From Trogon surrucura (Eukaryota; Chordata; Aves; Trogoniformes; Trogonidae), in contig CM036618.1 in NCBI GenBank assembly GCA_020746105.1, positions 6,704,501 through 6,768,500 of the forward strand: 64,000 nucleotides of DNA, written 5' to 3'. Numbering within the stretch: position 1 is the first letter of the stretch; every line of letters begins with the position of its first letter. Both the position numbers and the translations under genes were made by a program. This document shows positions 12,853-23,615 of this stretch, in pieces. The notes under the pieces were generated by a model. The model saw only the letters and a list, made by a program, of their open reading frames with translations. It did not search any database and was not told the DNA's origin.

Positions 12853-13558
12853 GTGCTATGTCTAATCATGGCATCATCCTTCACCCAAACGTTGCTTACA
12901 AAGGGTGGCCAACAGCCTTGGTTCTGTTCAAGATGGGACAAGAGACTTCCCACACTCTTTTTCATCATCTCTTGCATTTAAGTACTGAGCTTCCCGAGCT
13001 TGAGAAATGGTACAAGGATTGCTTGACCATAGGTCAGCTATGATATAAAATTCTTATGTAGACTCTGAGGCTTAACAGAAGCTCTGTGCTGGGACAGCCA
13101 GGTGGTAAATACCCAGGAGAAGGTAAGGCCACTGTGTTTCAGTGGGGAACACTGTTGGCAACCTGTCCACTGCTGGCTGAGCAATGTCTTTGATGGACAC
13201 TCTGTAGGAACCTGAAATCTTGTTGACTCATGTGTATAAAATTTCCAGACTTGACTCACTGGCTTTACCATAAGATTACATGGCATGTCTCATATTTTTC
13301 CTGGAAAAAAAAGAGAACAGGTTAATATAGCTACATTTAATTAAATAACTTCTGAATCTGTTTTGAAATCTCCAGAGCATCTATGGAGAGAAATTAAGCT
13401 AATCTCAAACCAGCAGAGAAAAGAAAAAACAAAAAAACCCAACAAAAATGTCTGGAATTTCTTTCTATAATGTTCCTGGCTGCCTCAGAATTTGATATAA
13501 GGGCAAAAGATACACAACCTCTGTCCTCTCTTTTGCGTTTTTTAGTACCTGCTGAATT
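12853..13558. other. No gene recognised
   Basis: No supported gene or repeat in this stretch. A short A-rich run lies at about 13420-13445. Confidence 0.5.
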
Positions 13559-13618
13559 TCACAGAATCACAGAATTGTTGAGGCTGGAAAGGACCTCTGA
13601 GATAATCAAGTCCAGTCT
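13559..13618 (-). mobile_element. CR1 LINE 3' terminal stub
   Basis: On the plus strand it reads TCACAGAATCACAGAAT followed by 'gaggctggaaaggacctctgagataatcaagtcca'. This is the reverse complement of the last about 60 bp of a CR1 element. It falls inside an unrelated 141-codon open frame (13470-13895) that is therefore not credible as a gene. Confidence 0.85.
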
Positions 13619-16114
13619 GTGTGTGGCAGGAAGTGCAACTGAGAAAGGTACAAACAGTAGATACACAGGTGGTTCCAAAGAAAATGCTGTTTGGCTGATC
13701 AGTATCAAAAATCTGCTGTGTAAATGGAAAAACTTCCTCACACGGTGCAAAACTAGCCTGAGAAACTCATTGCTTCAAGAGTTAATCAAGATCAAAACCA
13801 TGCTCAAGAAAAAGGGGAAAAAAAAAAAAAGAAGAAAAAAAGAAACAGGAGAAATAAAAATAATTAAAAAGTGGATGGGCTGTTTACAAGGCTAATAACA
13901 TAATAAGGACATTTAGAAACACAATAGTACTTATTAAGGAAAGGGAACAAGACTCTCAGAATTAAACGTGTTTGAAAGGCTATCTGCTTCAAGACAGGAA
14001 AGCTCTTGGTGTAACTAATGGCCTGATTCAAAGAGATAATTAAGCGCCAGTTGTAGCCCATAGAGTTGCAGCCCATTTCGAGCCTGATCTTAAATCAAAT
14101 TTGTTGGTCTGCTTTGTATAAAGGGTGATCAGACAGTGGAAACATCTGTCCTGGGCCAAAAAAATTGATTCATTGATGGAATATAAAGAAAATTTCTTAC
14201 AGCAGATGATGGCATAACTGTTACTGAAATTTTTTTTTATGATTTCCTTTGAGGCAGCATTTACCGACCGCTGTCAGAGGCCAAACACAAGACAAAATGG
14301 GTGAAGTGGTCAGATCACTTGTAATACTTTCTTCTCTTACTGTTCCCTATCCGGAAGTAGCTGTCAGTCTTATTTTAGTTTCAGAGGACTTAAACACTGT
14401 CTCCAGCCACTTCTCCAACCTCAGTAAATTTTTTGTGAAGGGGAGCACGTGTGTGTGGAGTAGAGAACATGTCCTTGCGTGGCTATGGGGATGGCTGGGC
14501 TGGCATCCTCCTTAAACACAACAGGTTTTCCTGCTCTGCCTTATTTCTGTGCTGCAAAGGGGAGGGGAAAAAGGCTTCCCCAGTTTAAGGAGATGCATTA
14601 ATAGAAGGGTAGGGTAAAGGAGTCGTCAGAGGGCTGTGTTGGCAACGTCAGTTGATGGGGAAGATGAAAGTGGCCTTTGCTCCTGGCTCCGTTGTGGATT
14701 TCTGTCCAGGCATTTCATTTTTCATGTGTTTCAGTCGGGCCCCCATAAAGTGCAGCCAAGTGTGAGTCTCGTCTGTGCAGTGCTTTGAGCACAGCGGGAA
14801 AAATGTGTTAGGCAATGAATATTGTCATGAGGAATTGCCTGCTGCCCAACAGTATTACCTCTCCAACGTGCCTACCTCCTCTTTTCCCATTCCTTCTCCA
14901 TGCTGAGATGTCAGGGCATCCTCAGGGACTCTTCTTTTTTCAGGAAATAACAGGAGCTGCAGAGTACTTCAAAAAGTCTGGCTTTGTCCTGTAGGTGTTG
15001 AAGAAGGACCTTGGGTTCTTGGAAAATCTGGTCCCAAATGAGTGTCAAAATGCACATTTTGTCAGGAAGTGAATAAAATCTCACTGAAATTAAGCCAGGG
15101 ACAAAGATGAAAAAGCAGATGGCCCATGACAAACTGTGAGAACAAATTTGTTCACATGATGTGGGAATAAGTATGTACTCATAACAGACTATTACTCAAG
15201 AAATTTTGAAAGAGCCCAACTCCACAGGAGTCATAATGTGATTAGTCACATAAAGCCCAGTCCGGCTAGGCCTGGTGTATTGTACCTGAATGAAGAGAAA
15301 CAGACCCCTAAACAGACCCAAATCAAAAAAAAAAAAAAAAAAAAAAAAAATCCAGAGAGATGCACGGATTTATGAAGTCAGAAAATCTTGTAAGCAAATT
15401 AAAATCTGGAAAGTAGCTCATGGATTGTTATTAGGTTGCTTAAAAAGCAAGAGGCAGAGGAAGAGGCCTTGGTGAAGTGATTCAACCAACAGGTTTTTAA
15501 TTTGACAGCACAGAGATGGAGTTGGGGTATTTTTCATGAAACATCTTGGGCTCTGGGACAGACTTTTCCACCTGCCCCATTACGGCATACTTCTGTTAAC
15601 CTACAATTATTTCGAGAATTGCTTCTTTTTTTGTTTTTGTGGGAGTGACAGGTGAGATGGAGTTTGAAAACTAGAGGAATAGGACTGATTTTTAACACTT
15701 TCTTCTATTAATATGGGGGATTTTTCAAATTAATGTATCTTACAAAACTCTCAAGCTTGAGCGAGCGTATTTAATTACATGAAATCACTTTTATCATCAA
15801 AGATTGCAGTATATTGAAATATACAATACTTTGCGATATTTCCATGTATGCAGAAAGGAGTGGATTCCTAGGGTATAAATGTGATTTTCTTCATCTAAAA
15901 ACTAATTAACAGTAAGTTTGCCTAATTTTTTTTTTGGTTTTCTATGCATTTCTAAGTTGCTCACACACATGCAAACAACCAAATGCGTGTCCAGAGCTAG
16001 TTTGGATTCTTATTAAAAAAAGATGCTAGACGTATCTAAAACCAAATTCAGTTTCTGAAATCACACGTGTGCAAACACAGATCCTGAAGCATTCATACTG
16101 ATGTTTTTGTTCAG
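13619..16114. other. No gene recognised; poly-A tracts
   Basis: No supported gene. A/G-rich low-complexity sequence lies at about 13805-13870 and an uninterrupted A run at about 15327-15350. The A runs may be tails of old retroposed sequences, but no body was recognised beside them. Confidence 0.5.
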
Positions 16115-16179
16115 ATTCTAATTATTATTCTAATATCCTAATTATTATTCTAATATTCTAGTTATTATTCTAATATAAT
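16115..16179. repeat. AT-rich 20-bp tandem repeat, about 3 copies
   Basis: Three near-identical copies of a unit reading roughly ATTCTAATTATTATTCTAAT follow one another with one or two substitutions each. A minisatellite-like expansion by slippage is the simplest reading. Confidence 0.75.
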
Positions 16180-16335
16180 GTCCAGTATTCTCATTACTCG
16201 ATGCTCTAATTTAATGCCTTCTAAGCCTGATTTGCAGCTGGAAGCCCTTCTGAGCTTAACTGCAGACCAGCAGTCTGTGTCTGAACCAAGCCCGAGGAGC
16301 TTCAGATTCAGATTCTGACCTTGCTTACACAAAGG

Positions 16336-16404
16336 TTGATGATTAACGGTTGGACTCGATGATCTTAAAGGTCTTTTCCAACCGAAATGATTCTGTGATT
16401 CTAT
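16336..16404 (+). mobile_element. CR1 LINE 3' terminal stub
   Basis: It reads 'ggttggactcgatgatcttaaaggtc', 'ttttccaaccgaaatgattctgtgattctat'. This is the last about 65 bp of a CR1 element including the octamer tail. Confidence 0.88.
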
Positions 16405-18451
16405 TGGACTTTCATTTACCACAAGCTGGTAGGACTTCAGTTTCACTTCTTACCAGAAAGAGGAGGCAGGCATATATTTAGACATTCTTGGGAAGCAGCT
16501 GCAAAACGAAGTGGGAGTTGTTGCACGCACTTGGCCTCGCAAGCACACACGGAGCAACTCCACAAACTCGAGCAGAAAGGACAGAGCACAAGGGCTTCCT
16601 GCAGATTTCTGTGTCGTCAACGTGACTACATTACTCATTTCAACATCTTAATATCCTTATCATTGAAACAGGTTGTTTGTTCGGTGTTGACTCACTTCAA
16701 AGATTATCACCTTCTGAACCACCAGCTCATTTCTTGAAGCACTCCAGGGCCTACTTTCTACTCTCTTGCACTTTAAGCCTTATCTCCATGGTTTTATGCC
16801 TTCCGTGGGAACACAGAGACAGCGCTATCTGTCTACTGTTCTGATTTGATAGGAAATTACTTGCTGCATCTATCTATAAAATGAGGAATCCAGCTCACCC
16901 AAAATCAGCCATTTAGAAGTTAGTCAGCCCATCTAAGATGGTTTGTCCCCAGAGGTGCTTCTTTCTCTGCTGGAGCCTTGCACTAGATGCCAGCTAAACA
17001 GCTAATGTTAGACAAACTGGATCCCATGCAGTGTCCTGGCCAGTGGAAAGTCATGCCCCTGCTATTCCCTCAAGGTTTCTCCTTCACAGACCTTTCCCTT
17101 GTTAGCTTACAAAAGACTAAGAAGGAGTTTGCAGCAATTTGACTGCAAGACAGATAAAATCAGTAGTCAGACAAAAGCAGCAAAGATAGCCAAGACTGCC
17201 TGAAAAGTTAAATGCTTGCTCTTCTCATACAGATTAATGCATTTCAAATAACTTCAGTTTCTTCATTCTCGCAGGGCAATCTATTAATCTTTTGTGACAT
17301 CCATCATCATGGGCAGGGCAAGTATCAGGAAATCCTCTCCTGGAGGTGCTCCTCTGCTTTCTCCTTACTGTATCACCTGCCTGTTTACAGTCCTGTGAGT
17401 TTGTAATGCCCCAAGGTCCTCTCAGAGGTGGCAGTGCAGAGGTATTCCCTATTACTTGCAAATGGGTAAGACATGTCCAAGTGCTTTCTTTTGGGGAGAG
17501 TCATAGTAGATCAGGAGCGCAGTGAATGTCAGGCATCCACTATTTCTGAGCTGTCCCCCTATCTTATTTTTATGTGCCTAGTGTAGGAGTTCTCTTTTGA
17601 AATGTGGGCATTTTAAGTGGCATCCATATCCAAGTTAGTTATCCTACACTATTCTCAACAAAGAGATGAGGACAAATATTTCTCATTCTAGCAATAAAGA
17701 GGTGATGCTAGACTTGTTTAATCCACTGACTCTGAAGAAAGACTAGGGAATTAGATAAGATGTAGACTGCTAAACCTAAAGGTGGCCTGAATCATGTCCC
17801 AGGAAACCAGGCCTCCCAAAGGATGAGGCGAGGCTCTCTATGCACTCAACAGAAAGAAGTAAGTGACTCCTGAGGTTGTTCAAAAAGATGCAGCTCATGA
17901 GTCTAAGCCTTCCCTTGGGGGGGTTTCCCTCTATATATAACACAGAAAATTCAAGTGCTTTCATGGAATTTCTTCACTAGGCACTTACAGCTCAGTTGTT
18001 TAGATGAAGTATATCCCAACCCAGGTTTTCTGAGTCATGAACTAACTTCCCTAGCTGGTGAAATAGCTGTTCTTCTAAGCTACAAGCCTGCCTTGTACAG
18101 TCAGTGTGTGCATGTGGGAATATGCTATAGTACATACCCATCTTCTGTAGACTGGGTATACTGGAGGATGCTGGATGACCATGTGCAGATGGTTTGATAT
18201 GTTTAGGGAAGCTCACTATATTTGTCTGAGCACCTTGTCTTCAACATCTCTCTTCTCTGCAGGCATCCATCCAGCCATTAGCTACACCCATTAGCTACAG
18301 CTCTGTCTTGATGCAGGTCTAACAACCCCAGGAATGAGTGTGCACCTGAATGCACCGATTAAAAAGACTCTCTTTGTACTGGAGCTGTACAAAAAGTGAA
18401 AAAAAAGCAAGCACTAGAGTTATGATGAGTTGCAACATTCAAAATTAGAGA
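16405..18451. other. No gene recognised
   Basis: No supported gene or repeat. Frames of 60-80 codons on both strands have no domain signature. Confidence 0.55.
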
Positions 18452-18580
18452 GGAATCATAGAATCATAGAATGTTAGGGATTGGAAGGGACCTCGAAAGA
18501 TCATCAAGTCCAATCCCCCTGCCAGAGCAGGAATGCCTAGATTATGCTACACAGGAATGTGTCCAGGCAGGTCTTGAATG
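18452..18580 (-). mobile_element. CR1 LINE 3' fragment
   Basis: On the plus strand: GAATCATAGAATCATAGAAT, then 'gggattggaagggacctcgaaagatcatcaagtccaat', 'cccctgccagagcagga' and 'acaggaatgtgtccaggcaggtcttgaatg'. It differs from the 10908 copy in the 3' untranslated region, so it is a different CR1 subtype. Confidence 0.88.
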
Positions 18581-20772
18581 AAAAGAAGTAGAAAAGTCCT
18601 GTTGCATCTGATAAGCAACTGTAGTAGATTACTCCATTCTTCATTGTGCTTAGGATTTCCATACTCTTGGGCTTTCTCAAACATTTTTTCCATGGAGAAA
18701 AACGTATTGATCCTAATTGACACTGCTTTGGATGGGCATTGTGACTAGACAATTTCCAGTGTTCCCTTCCGACATCAGTGATGCTGTGACTCTGCAGTTT
18801 TCCTTGTGAGTTTGAAGGTCTTTGGATATCGAGCAGTTGGGTCCAACATCATCCAGATGAGCAGTCACAAACTTCCCCATGTCACTGTGCACATTCCTGG
18901 CCATTGATCTGACCAGTGCAACAGCTTCCACGTGTCCTGGGCATGCTGGGCTCCCTGCGTGGGTGCTCAGAAACCTGGGTGGAATTTCACAGATGGAAGT
19001 GTGGAAGCCTGATCAAGCTGACCAAGATATATTTAAAAGGGTTCATGGCTTAGATGAATCTTAAGGGGAGGAGTAAATAAGTCTTAAGGGGAGATGACAG
19101 ATCTCTGGCTTCTGATAGAGCAGCCATCCTGTTTGGAAGGACTGCAGCTACAAGAAGAGCCTTTGATGACCAGACTGTTGTCTCTATTTTTATCTTAGTT
19201 ACTACTTCTTGTATTTTAACCCCAATTGCCCTTCAACAATTTAAGAGACATTTGTGACAGTTATTTGTCACAGCGCTAAAGCAGATTACCTCAAGGCTTG
19301 TTGAGCTTCCTCTGCTTTCCAATGTATGGAAAAACATTACACTTACTTTGGTTTGTTTGGCCAGTGTAGACAGGGATTAACCATGCTATATACGGACCAT
19401 AAACACTGTTCTGTTTAACACTATGGTTAAGCCAAACCTGAACCTTTCATCTTACCCTTTGCAAACTTTGGTGGTTTGGATGGAAATGGAACCTGTGTTT
19501 GAACAGTGCTTTATTTTTGGTTTTGTTTTGAGAAACCAAAGCCCAATCAACAACACTTTGGAAACCCAACATCCAGCATCCTCAGTCCACCTCTAGTGAA
19601 TGGGGATTGAGCGCCTGTGTAGGCAGGGACTTCGTGTTGGGAAGAAAGCCAGTACACAAGGGAAGGAAACTGCTTCAAGGAACCTGCAGTAATTTTCCAT
19701 AAAAATCTCAGGAACATAAGGGCATGCTGAATTTTCTGTCATAATCCCCTCCAACAAACACATGTGTTTGGTTAAGGAAGTCATGGTGGTCCCACGTGGG
19801 ACAACGACAGACTTTTGTTGACTTCATGTCCTATCAGTTTGCTGCTAGAAATGACAGAGAAAAGACTTCTTTTGCTTTAGACTCAAAATTTCAGCTTACT
19901 ATCTGGAATACCAAAACACCCAGTAATGAAAATGGATTTCTCACATCAGATTTTTTAGATGCCAGAAATAATAATAGTATGGTGTTAACACCTCAGAACT
20001 TGGCTTTCTCTAGGTTGTCTTAACCTAGATAAATCTATTAATTTGTGTCTTTGTATCCACAGTAGTGCCTTAAAATTTGCACTTAATTGCAGCAGAAGTA
20101 GTTTTAAAATCCATCTGTCTTACTCTGACCATTCCTGTAGCATCTCACCACCTTCTGTGTAACGTGGTCCCAATGCTAAAATAAAGATCAGTGGCATGGT
20201 ATAGTAATTCCACTTATGTAGATCTTTGAGGCTGCTGAAAGGATAACATTTCCTATTACAGTTCTGGCTTTCAGAATTATTGGAAAAAATAGGATCATCC
20301 TTACCATACAGTATTTACCAGTGAAGCATGGTGGGTGGAGCACCTTGGACTATAGCATGGCTCTCCAAGTCTTTACCTATTCCCTAGAGGCTGCTCCGTC
20401 ATCCTACACTATATATGTTGGACTCAGTCCAAGCAAGCATGTTTGTAATGACTTTAGTGGACACTGGATGAGGTTTGCTGAACTGCTTGCAAGATGGCAT
20501 AGAGTATCAAGCCAGAATACCTAGTGTTAACGATTTCTTCCTGTCTCTTTGTTGATTTTCATGGCTGAAGCCTTTAAATATCTACAACTGTGTCTAATTG
20601 TGTGAACTCTGTCCTGATTCTACACAAAAACCAAAATTATTGAAGTGTTTAAGCTCCAACTCAACTCTTACTGTTTCTGGTGTTGAACCTGTCTGTTTAA
20701 ACCAGAATCCTGAAAACTGGTACCCTCTATGAAGCAGCAATTAACTTTGACTCTGGCAGCAGCCGTCCAGCC
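18581..20772. other. No gene recognised
   Basis: No supported gene. The upstream exons expected for the candidate gene at 21161 were looked for here and not found. Confidence 0.5.
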
Positions 20773-20797
20773 CTCAGATCTCCACAGGAGATCTGAG
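20773..20797. repeat. Perfect short inverted repeat (11-bp stem, 3-nt loop)
   Basis: CTCAGATCTCC at 20773-20783 is followed by ACA and its exact reverse complement at 20787-20797. It can form a tight hairpin. No T run or other processing signal follows, and its role is unknown. Confidence 0.8.
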
Positions 20798-21160
20798 TCA
20801 GTTAGGACATTACCATCGTTCCATGACTGGCAAGGAAAACACAGTAGTTAATTCACCAGCTAATGCATACCAATGAGACATCAACCAGAAAAATGTTAAG
20901 GCCTGTCCACAAGCTTTATGAAGAATGAGAGTGGAACTATACTTTAGATTTATAATTTTAAGTTGCACGTTTACCTACAGTAGGCTTTTGTCTTTGAGCA
21001 TGTCTGTTCTTTTCTAATAGGCCTACAGAGAGTATGACTAGCAGCTGATGAAATTCCCCCTGAATCAAAAAGACCTCATCCCACTGAAGTGACAGCACGC
21101 AACAGTCCATGCATGTAAGTACATGTGTGAACCAAAGCTCATGATGTGTCTTACTTGCAG

Positions 21161-21549
21161 ACTCAGACCCTTGCACGCCTGATGCTCCACCTGCTGCCAC
21201 TTCACCACCAACCTCTGAAGAACCTGGACCTTTCACAGCTCCAGCATCACCCTCCTCTTCCTCTGACACTGGTACTGCATCGTTTTCACCACCGTTACCT
21301 GCATGTGTTGCAGCTTTACAGCCCAAACCGCCTCCCATTTCACCATCAACGTCAGCTTCTGCTGCCACGGTTCACCCTGGACTCCCCTCTCTTCCTGCAC
21401 CCACCACTTCTGCTCCATCCCTTCACCCTGGACTTTATTTGCCGGTAGTCCCACCTGGCAGTGCCACCCACCTCATCAACTGGCTGCCCTTCCTCGCTTC
21501 CGCGACGCTGGCCACCATTCAAGGGAAGGAGGAAGACCAGCCACCACCC
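21161..21549 (+). CDS. Candidate Pro/Ser/Thr/Ala-rich coding exon, gene not recognised
   Basis: The segment follows a good splice acceptor (TCTTACTTGCAG ending at 21160) and stays open in the frame with codons at 21160, 21163 and so on, as far as a stop at 21706. The predicted peptide begins DSDPCTPDAPPAATSPP and is rich in Pro, Ser, Thr and Ala. Later parts, such as HLINWLPFLASATLATIQ, are less repetitive. A GTAAGA donor motif lies at 21550 exactly on a codon boundary (phase 0). The GC content is far above the flanking DNA. No domain was recognised. The composition suggests a disordered linker or activation-type region of a nuclear or cytosolic protein, but that is inference. No start codon or upstream exon was found, so this would be an internal exon. 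It may instead be an untranslated GC island with a chance frame: a different frame in the same stretch (21303-21728) is also open. Confidence 0.4.
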
Positions 21550-21712
21550 GTAAGAACAGGCTCCCTGGAAGGCTTGAAGTACTGCAGCAGCACCCCCCCA
21601 CACCCCTCCCACGATGCAAATCCCCTGGCAGCACCTATGGGAGACCGGGCTCGGGGGGGCTGCCTCCCCACCGCCGGCTGCCCCCCACGCCGTGCCCCCG
21701 AGCTCTGAGCAG
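21550..21712 (+). other. Possible short phase-0 intron, or coding sequence with a one-base frameshift
   Basis: GTAAGA at 21550 and GAGCAG ending at 21712 could bound a 163-bp intron joining two phase-0 exons. The polypyrimidine stretch before the acceptor is C-rich and not ideal. Alternatively the sequence is read straight through: the upstream frame continues to 21652 and the downstream frame (GAASPPPAAPHAVPPSSEQ) begins at the seven-G run 21653-21659. Removing one G would join the frames, so a homopolymer indel or sequencing error is a serious alternative. Confidence 0.35.
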
Positions 21713-21850
21713 GCATCAGCGAATGTGAGCGATATCCTAACAGAGCTGCGGACGATGAACGGCCACCTCTCCGTCATCGCCCGAGCTCTGACGCAGCTGG
21801 CATCATCGCTGGCGCCACAGCAGGATGCACGTGGCACCCCACCTCCTTAG
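21713..21850 (+). CDS. Candidate terminal coding exon with C-terminal amphipathic helix
   Basis: Forty-five codons end in a TAG at 21848-21850. The peptide includes ASANVSDILTELRTMNGHL and then SVIARALTQLASSLAPQQ. Leu, Ile and Met recur at helical spacing, which suggests a C-terminal amphipathic helix or short coiled coil. Such tails are common in Myb/SANT-like and similar DNA-binding adaptor proteins, but no sequence match is claimed. The segment is followed by about 230 bp, then AATAAA at 22080. That is the order expected of a last exon. It is out of frame with the upstream exon unless the 163-bp intron or a G-run indel is accepted. Confidence 0.42.
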   Translation, partial: ASANVSDILTELRTMNGHLSVIARALTQLASSLAPQQDARGTPPP

Positions 21851-22079
21851 CGCCGGGCTCTGCACCCTCTCACCCTGCTCGTAGGGACCCACGTCGGCTG
21901 GGGACAACCCACAGGGGAGGCAGGGTGGAGGAAAAGAACCCTTCCCAAACTTGCCCATAGTGTCGGTGCCAGATTGCTCTGCTCTGTGACACCGACCACG
22001 TTCTTCCCAGTGGGTTTTCCTGTTTATTTGCTCCTTATAAATGGCTGCATATATTAAAAAACAGTTTTGTGGTCTTGTT

Positions 22080-22105
22080 AATAAATTTGTTTATGTTTCT
22101 TGCGT
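22080..22105 (+). terminator. Polyadenylation signal candidate with GT-rich downstream element
   Basis: AATAAA at 22080-22085 is followed by TTTGTTTATGTTTCTTGCGT, a GT-rich stretch at the distance expected for a cleavage/polyadenylation site. It lies 230 bp after the stop codon of the candidate terminal exon. An isolated AATAAA in AT-rich DNA is common, so its value depends on the exon calls. Confidence 0.4.
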
Positions 22106-23499
22106 GCCTTTCAGATATGCTCGCTCCACTCCTCTCACCCATTAAGCACACGAGCACTGGTAGGAATCGGTGAGGCCTCGCATCGAGAATGCAGAGAATT
22201 TGGAATGGTGAAAAGTCACCCACTCTAAAATGCTCGAGGAGGTGAGAAAACCCCTCTGAGACACATGGGGGGACACGGACAGGAAAGAACACAATACAGC
22301 TCTGAAAACTATTCCTATTTCTCTCCATCCATGCTGTATGGCCTGGCTCTGTTGAAGTCGGAGCCCTTCCCAGTGCACTAAAACTCAGGGGTGACTGTAA
22401 TTCCTGTCACAGGTAAGGGCTGTGATAAATTGTTCAAAGTGCAATGCAGGGTAGTTATCCAAGCAGTATTTGGTCTGAACAGCTACCAAGCAGCCTCATC
22501 CACCTCCTGTCCTCCAGGAGCATGAGTCGAAGGTGCTTAGCTGAAGTGTATCTGTTTTTCTTGCTGGAGGTGCCTGGGGTTCTTCAACGGCATAAATGGG
22601 CCAAGCTAATTTACAGCAATTAGCCAGACACACACGGATACGTCCCAACACTTTCCCCTATTGCCGAGCTACAGCGGCTTGCCTAAAGGTGGCATTAAAG
22701 GCGTGAAACCTCAAACAATCCTCTTTGTGGATGAGGAAAAAGCTCTCAGATGTGAATTTCCCCCAAGATGTGTGACCTGAAGAGCAGGTGGTGAGGAAGC
22801 TCTGGTCACTGCCTGGCCTGGCAGAGGCACTAGGGGTAGGAGCTGAAGGTTAGGATGTGCTCAGCGCTCTGGCAGAGCCCCAGGGAAGACAACTTGGAGG
22901 TCTTGCAGAGCCAATTTGTGCATCTCGGCCACAGTCTGTCCGTAGATCAAACAGCCATCAGTTGAAATAAGATATTTTCCCAAAGGTGAACCAAGCACAG
23001 GGCCAGTGGAGGCTGAGCCAGGCAACGTGGCTGCTCTGCCTTTCATCCCACTGAATCAAAATGAAACAAATGCTCATGGCAAATGAGCACGAAAAAAGTC
23101 CTCTGTGAAGCTGGGTATGATCTCACCTTAGTTTAGCTGTGCAGCCCTCAGATATCAGGATCTGAGGCCATCTCTAGGAAAAACCCAGACAAACAGACAG
23201 ATCACTAGATAAGATTAAAGAGGAAGTATTCTGTCTATTTGCAAATGTTTCTGTTACAGATGAGCCTAAGCCACAAAAAATTGAATGAATATACAAACTT
23301 CCCCAAAGCTCAGGTGTATTTGAATTTGAGGTTTTGGTTACTGTATATATATTTATGTATAAACCTATCCATATTTTTGAGTCTGTGCCTGAAAGACAAA
23401 GCAACTGTCCTGTTCGATCATGTTTTTTTTCTAAGGCTGATCAGGTTTCTTTTTCCTCTCATGTGTTTAGTAAAAAAAGTGAAAAGAGACATTTCTTAG
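22106..23499. other. No gene recognised
   Basis: No supported gene or named repeat in this stretch. Confidence 0.5.
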
Positions 23500-23615
23500 A
23501 TAGCCTGAGTAACCTCATCTAGTTAGAGATGTCCCTGCTCATGAAAGGGGGTTAGAATAGGTGGCCTTTAGAGGTCCCTTCCATCCCAGACCATCATACA
23601 ATTCTGTGATTCTAC
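23500..23615 (+). mobile_element. CR1 LINE 3' terminal fragment
   Basis: It reads 'tagcctgagtaacctcatctag', 'gagatgtccctgctcatg', 'ggttagaataggtggcctttagaggtcccttcc' and 'attctgtgattctac'. These are the last codons and the 3' untranslated region of a CR1 of the common avian type, with a single octamer left at the tail. Confidence 0.9.

Noticed and set aside
13470-13895. 141-codon plus-strand frame ending in a Lys-rich tail
   Set aside because: It contains a CR1 3' stub in antisense and ends in an A/G-rich low-complexity run, so it is not a gene.
21352-21837. 161-codon minus-strand frame over the GC-rich island
   Set aside because: Arg/Gly/Ala-rich shadow of the plus-strand Pro/Ser/Ala-rich frames. 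It lacks splice and poly-A context on that strand.
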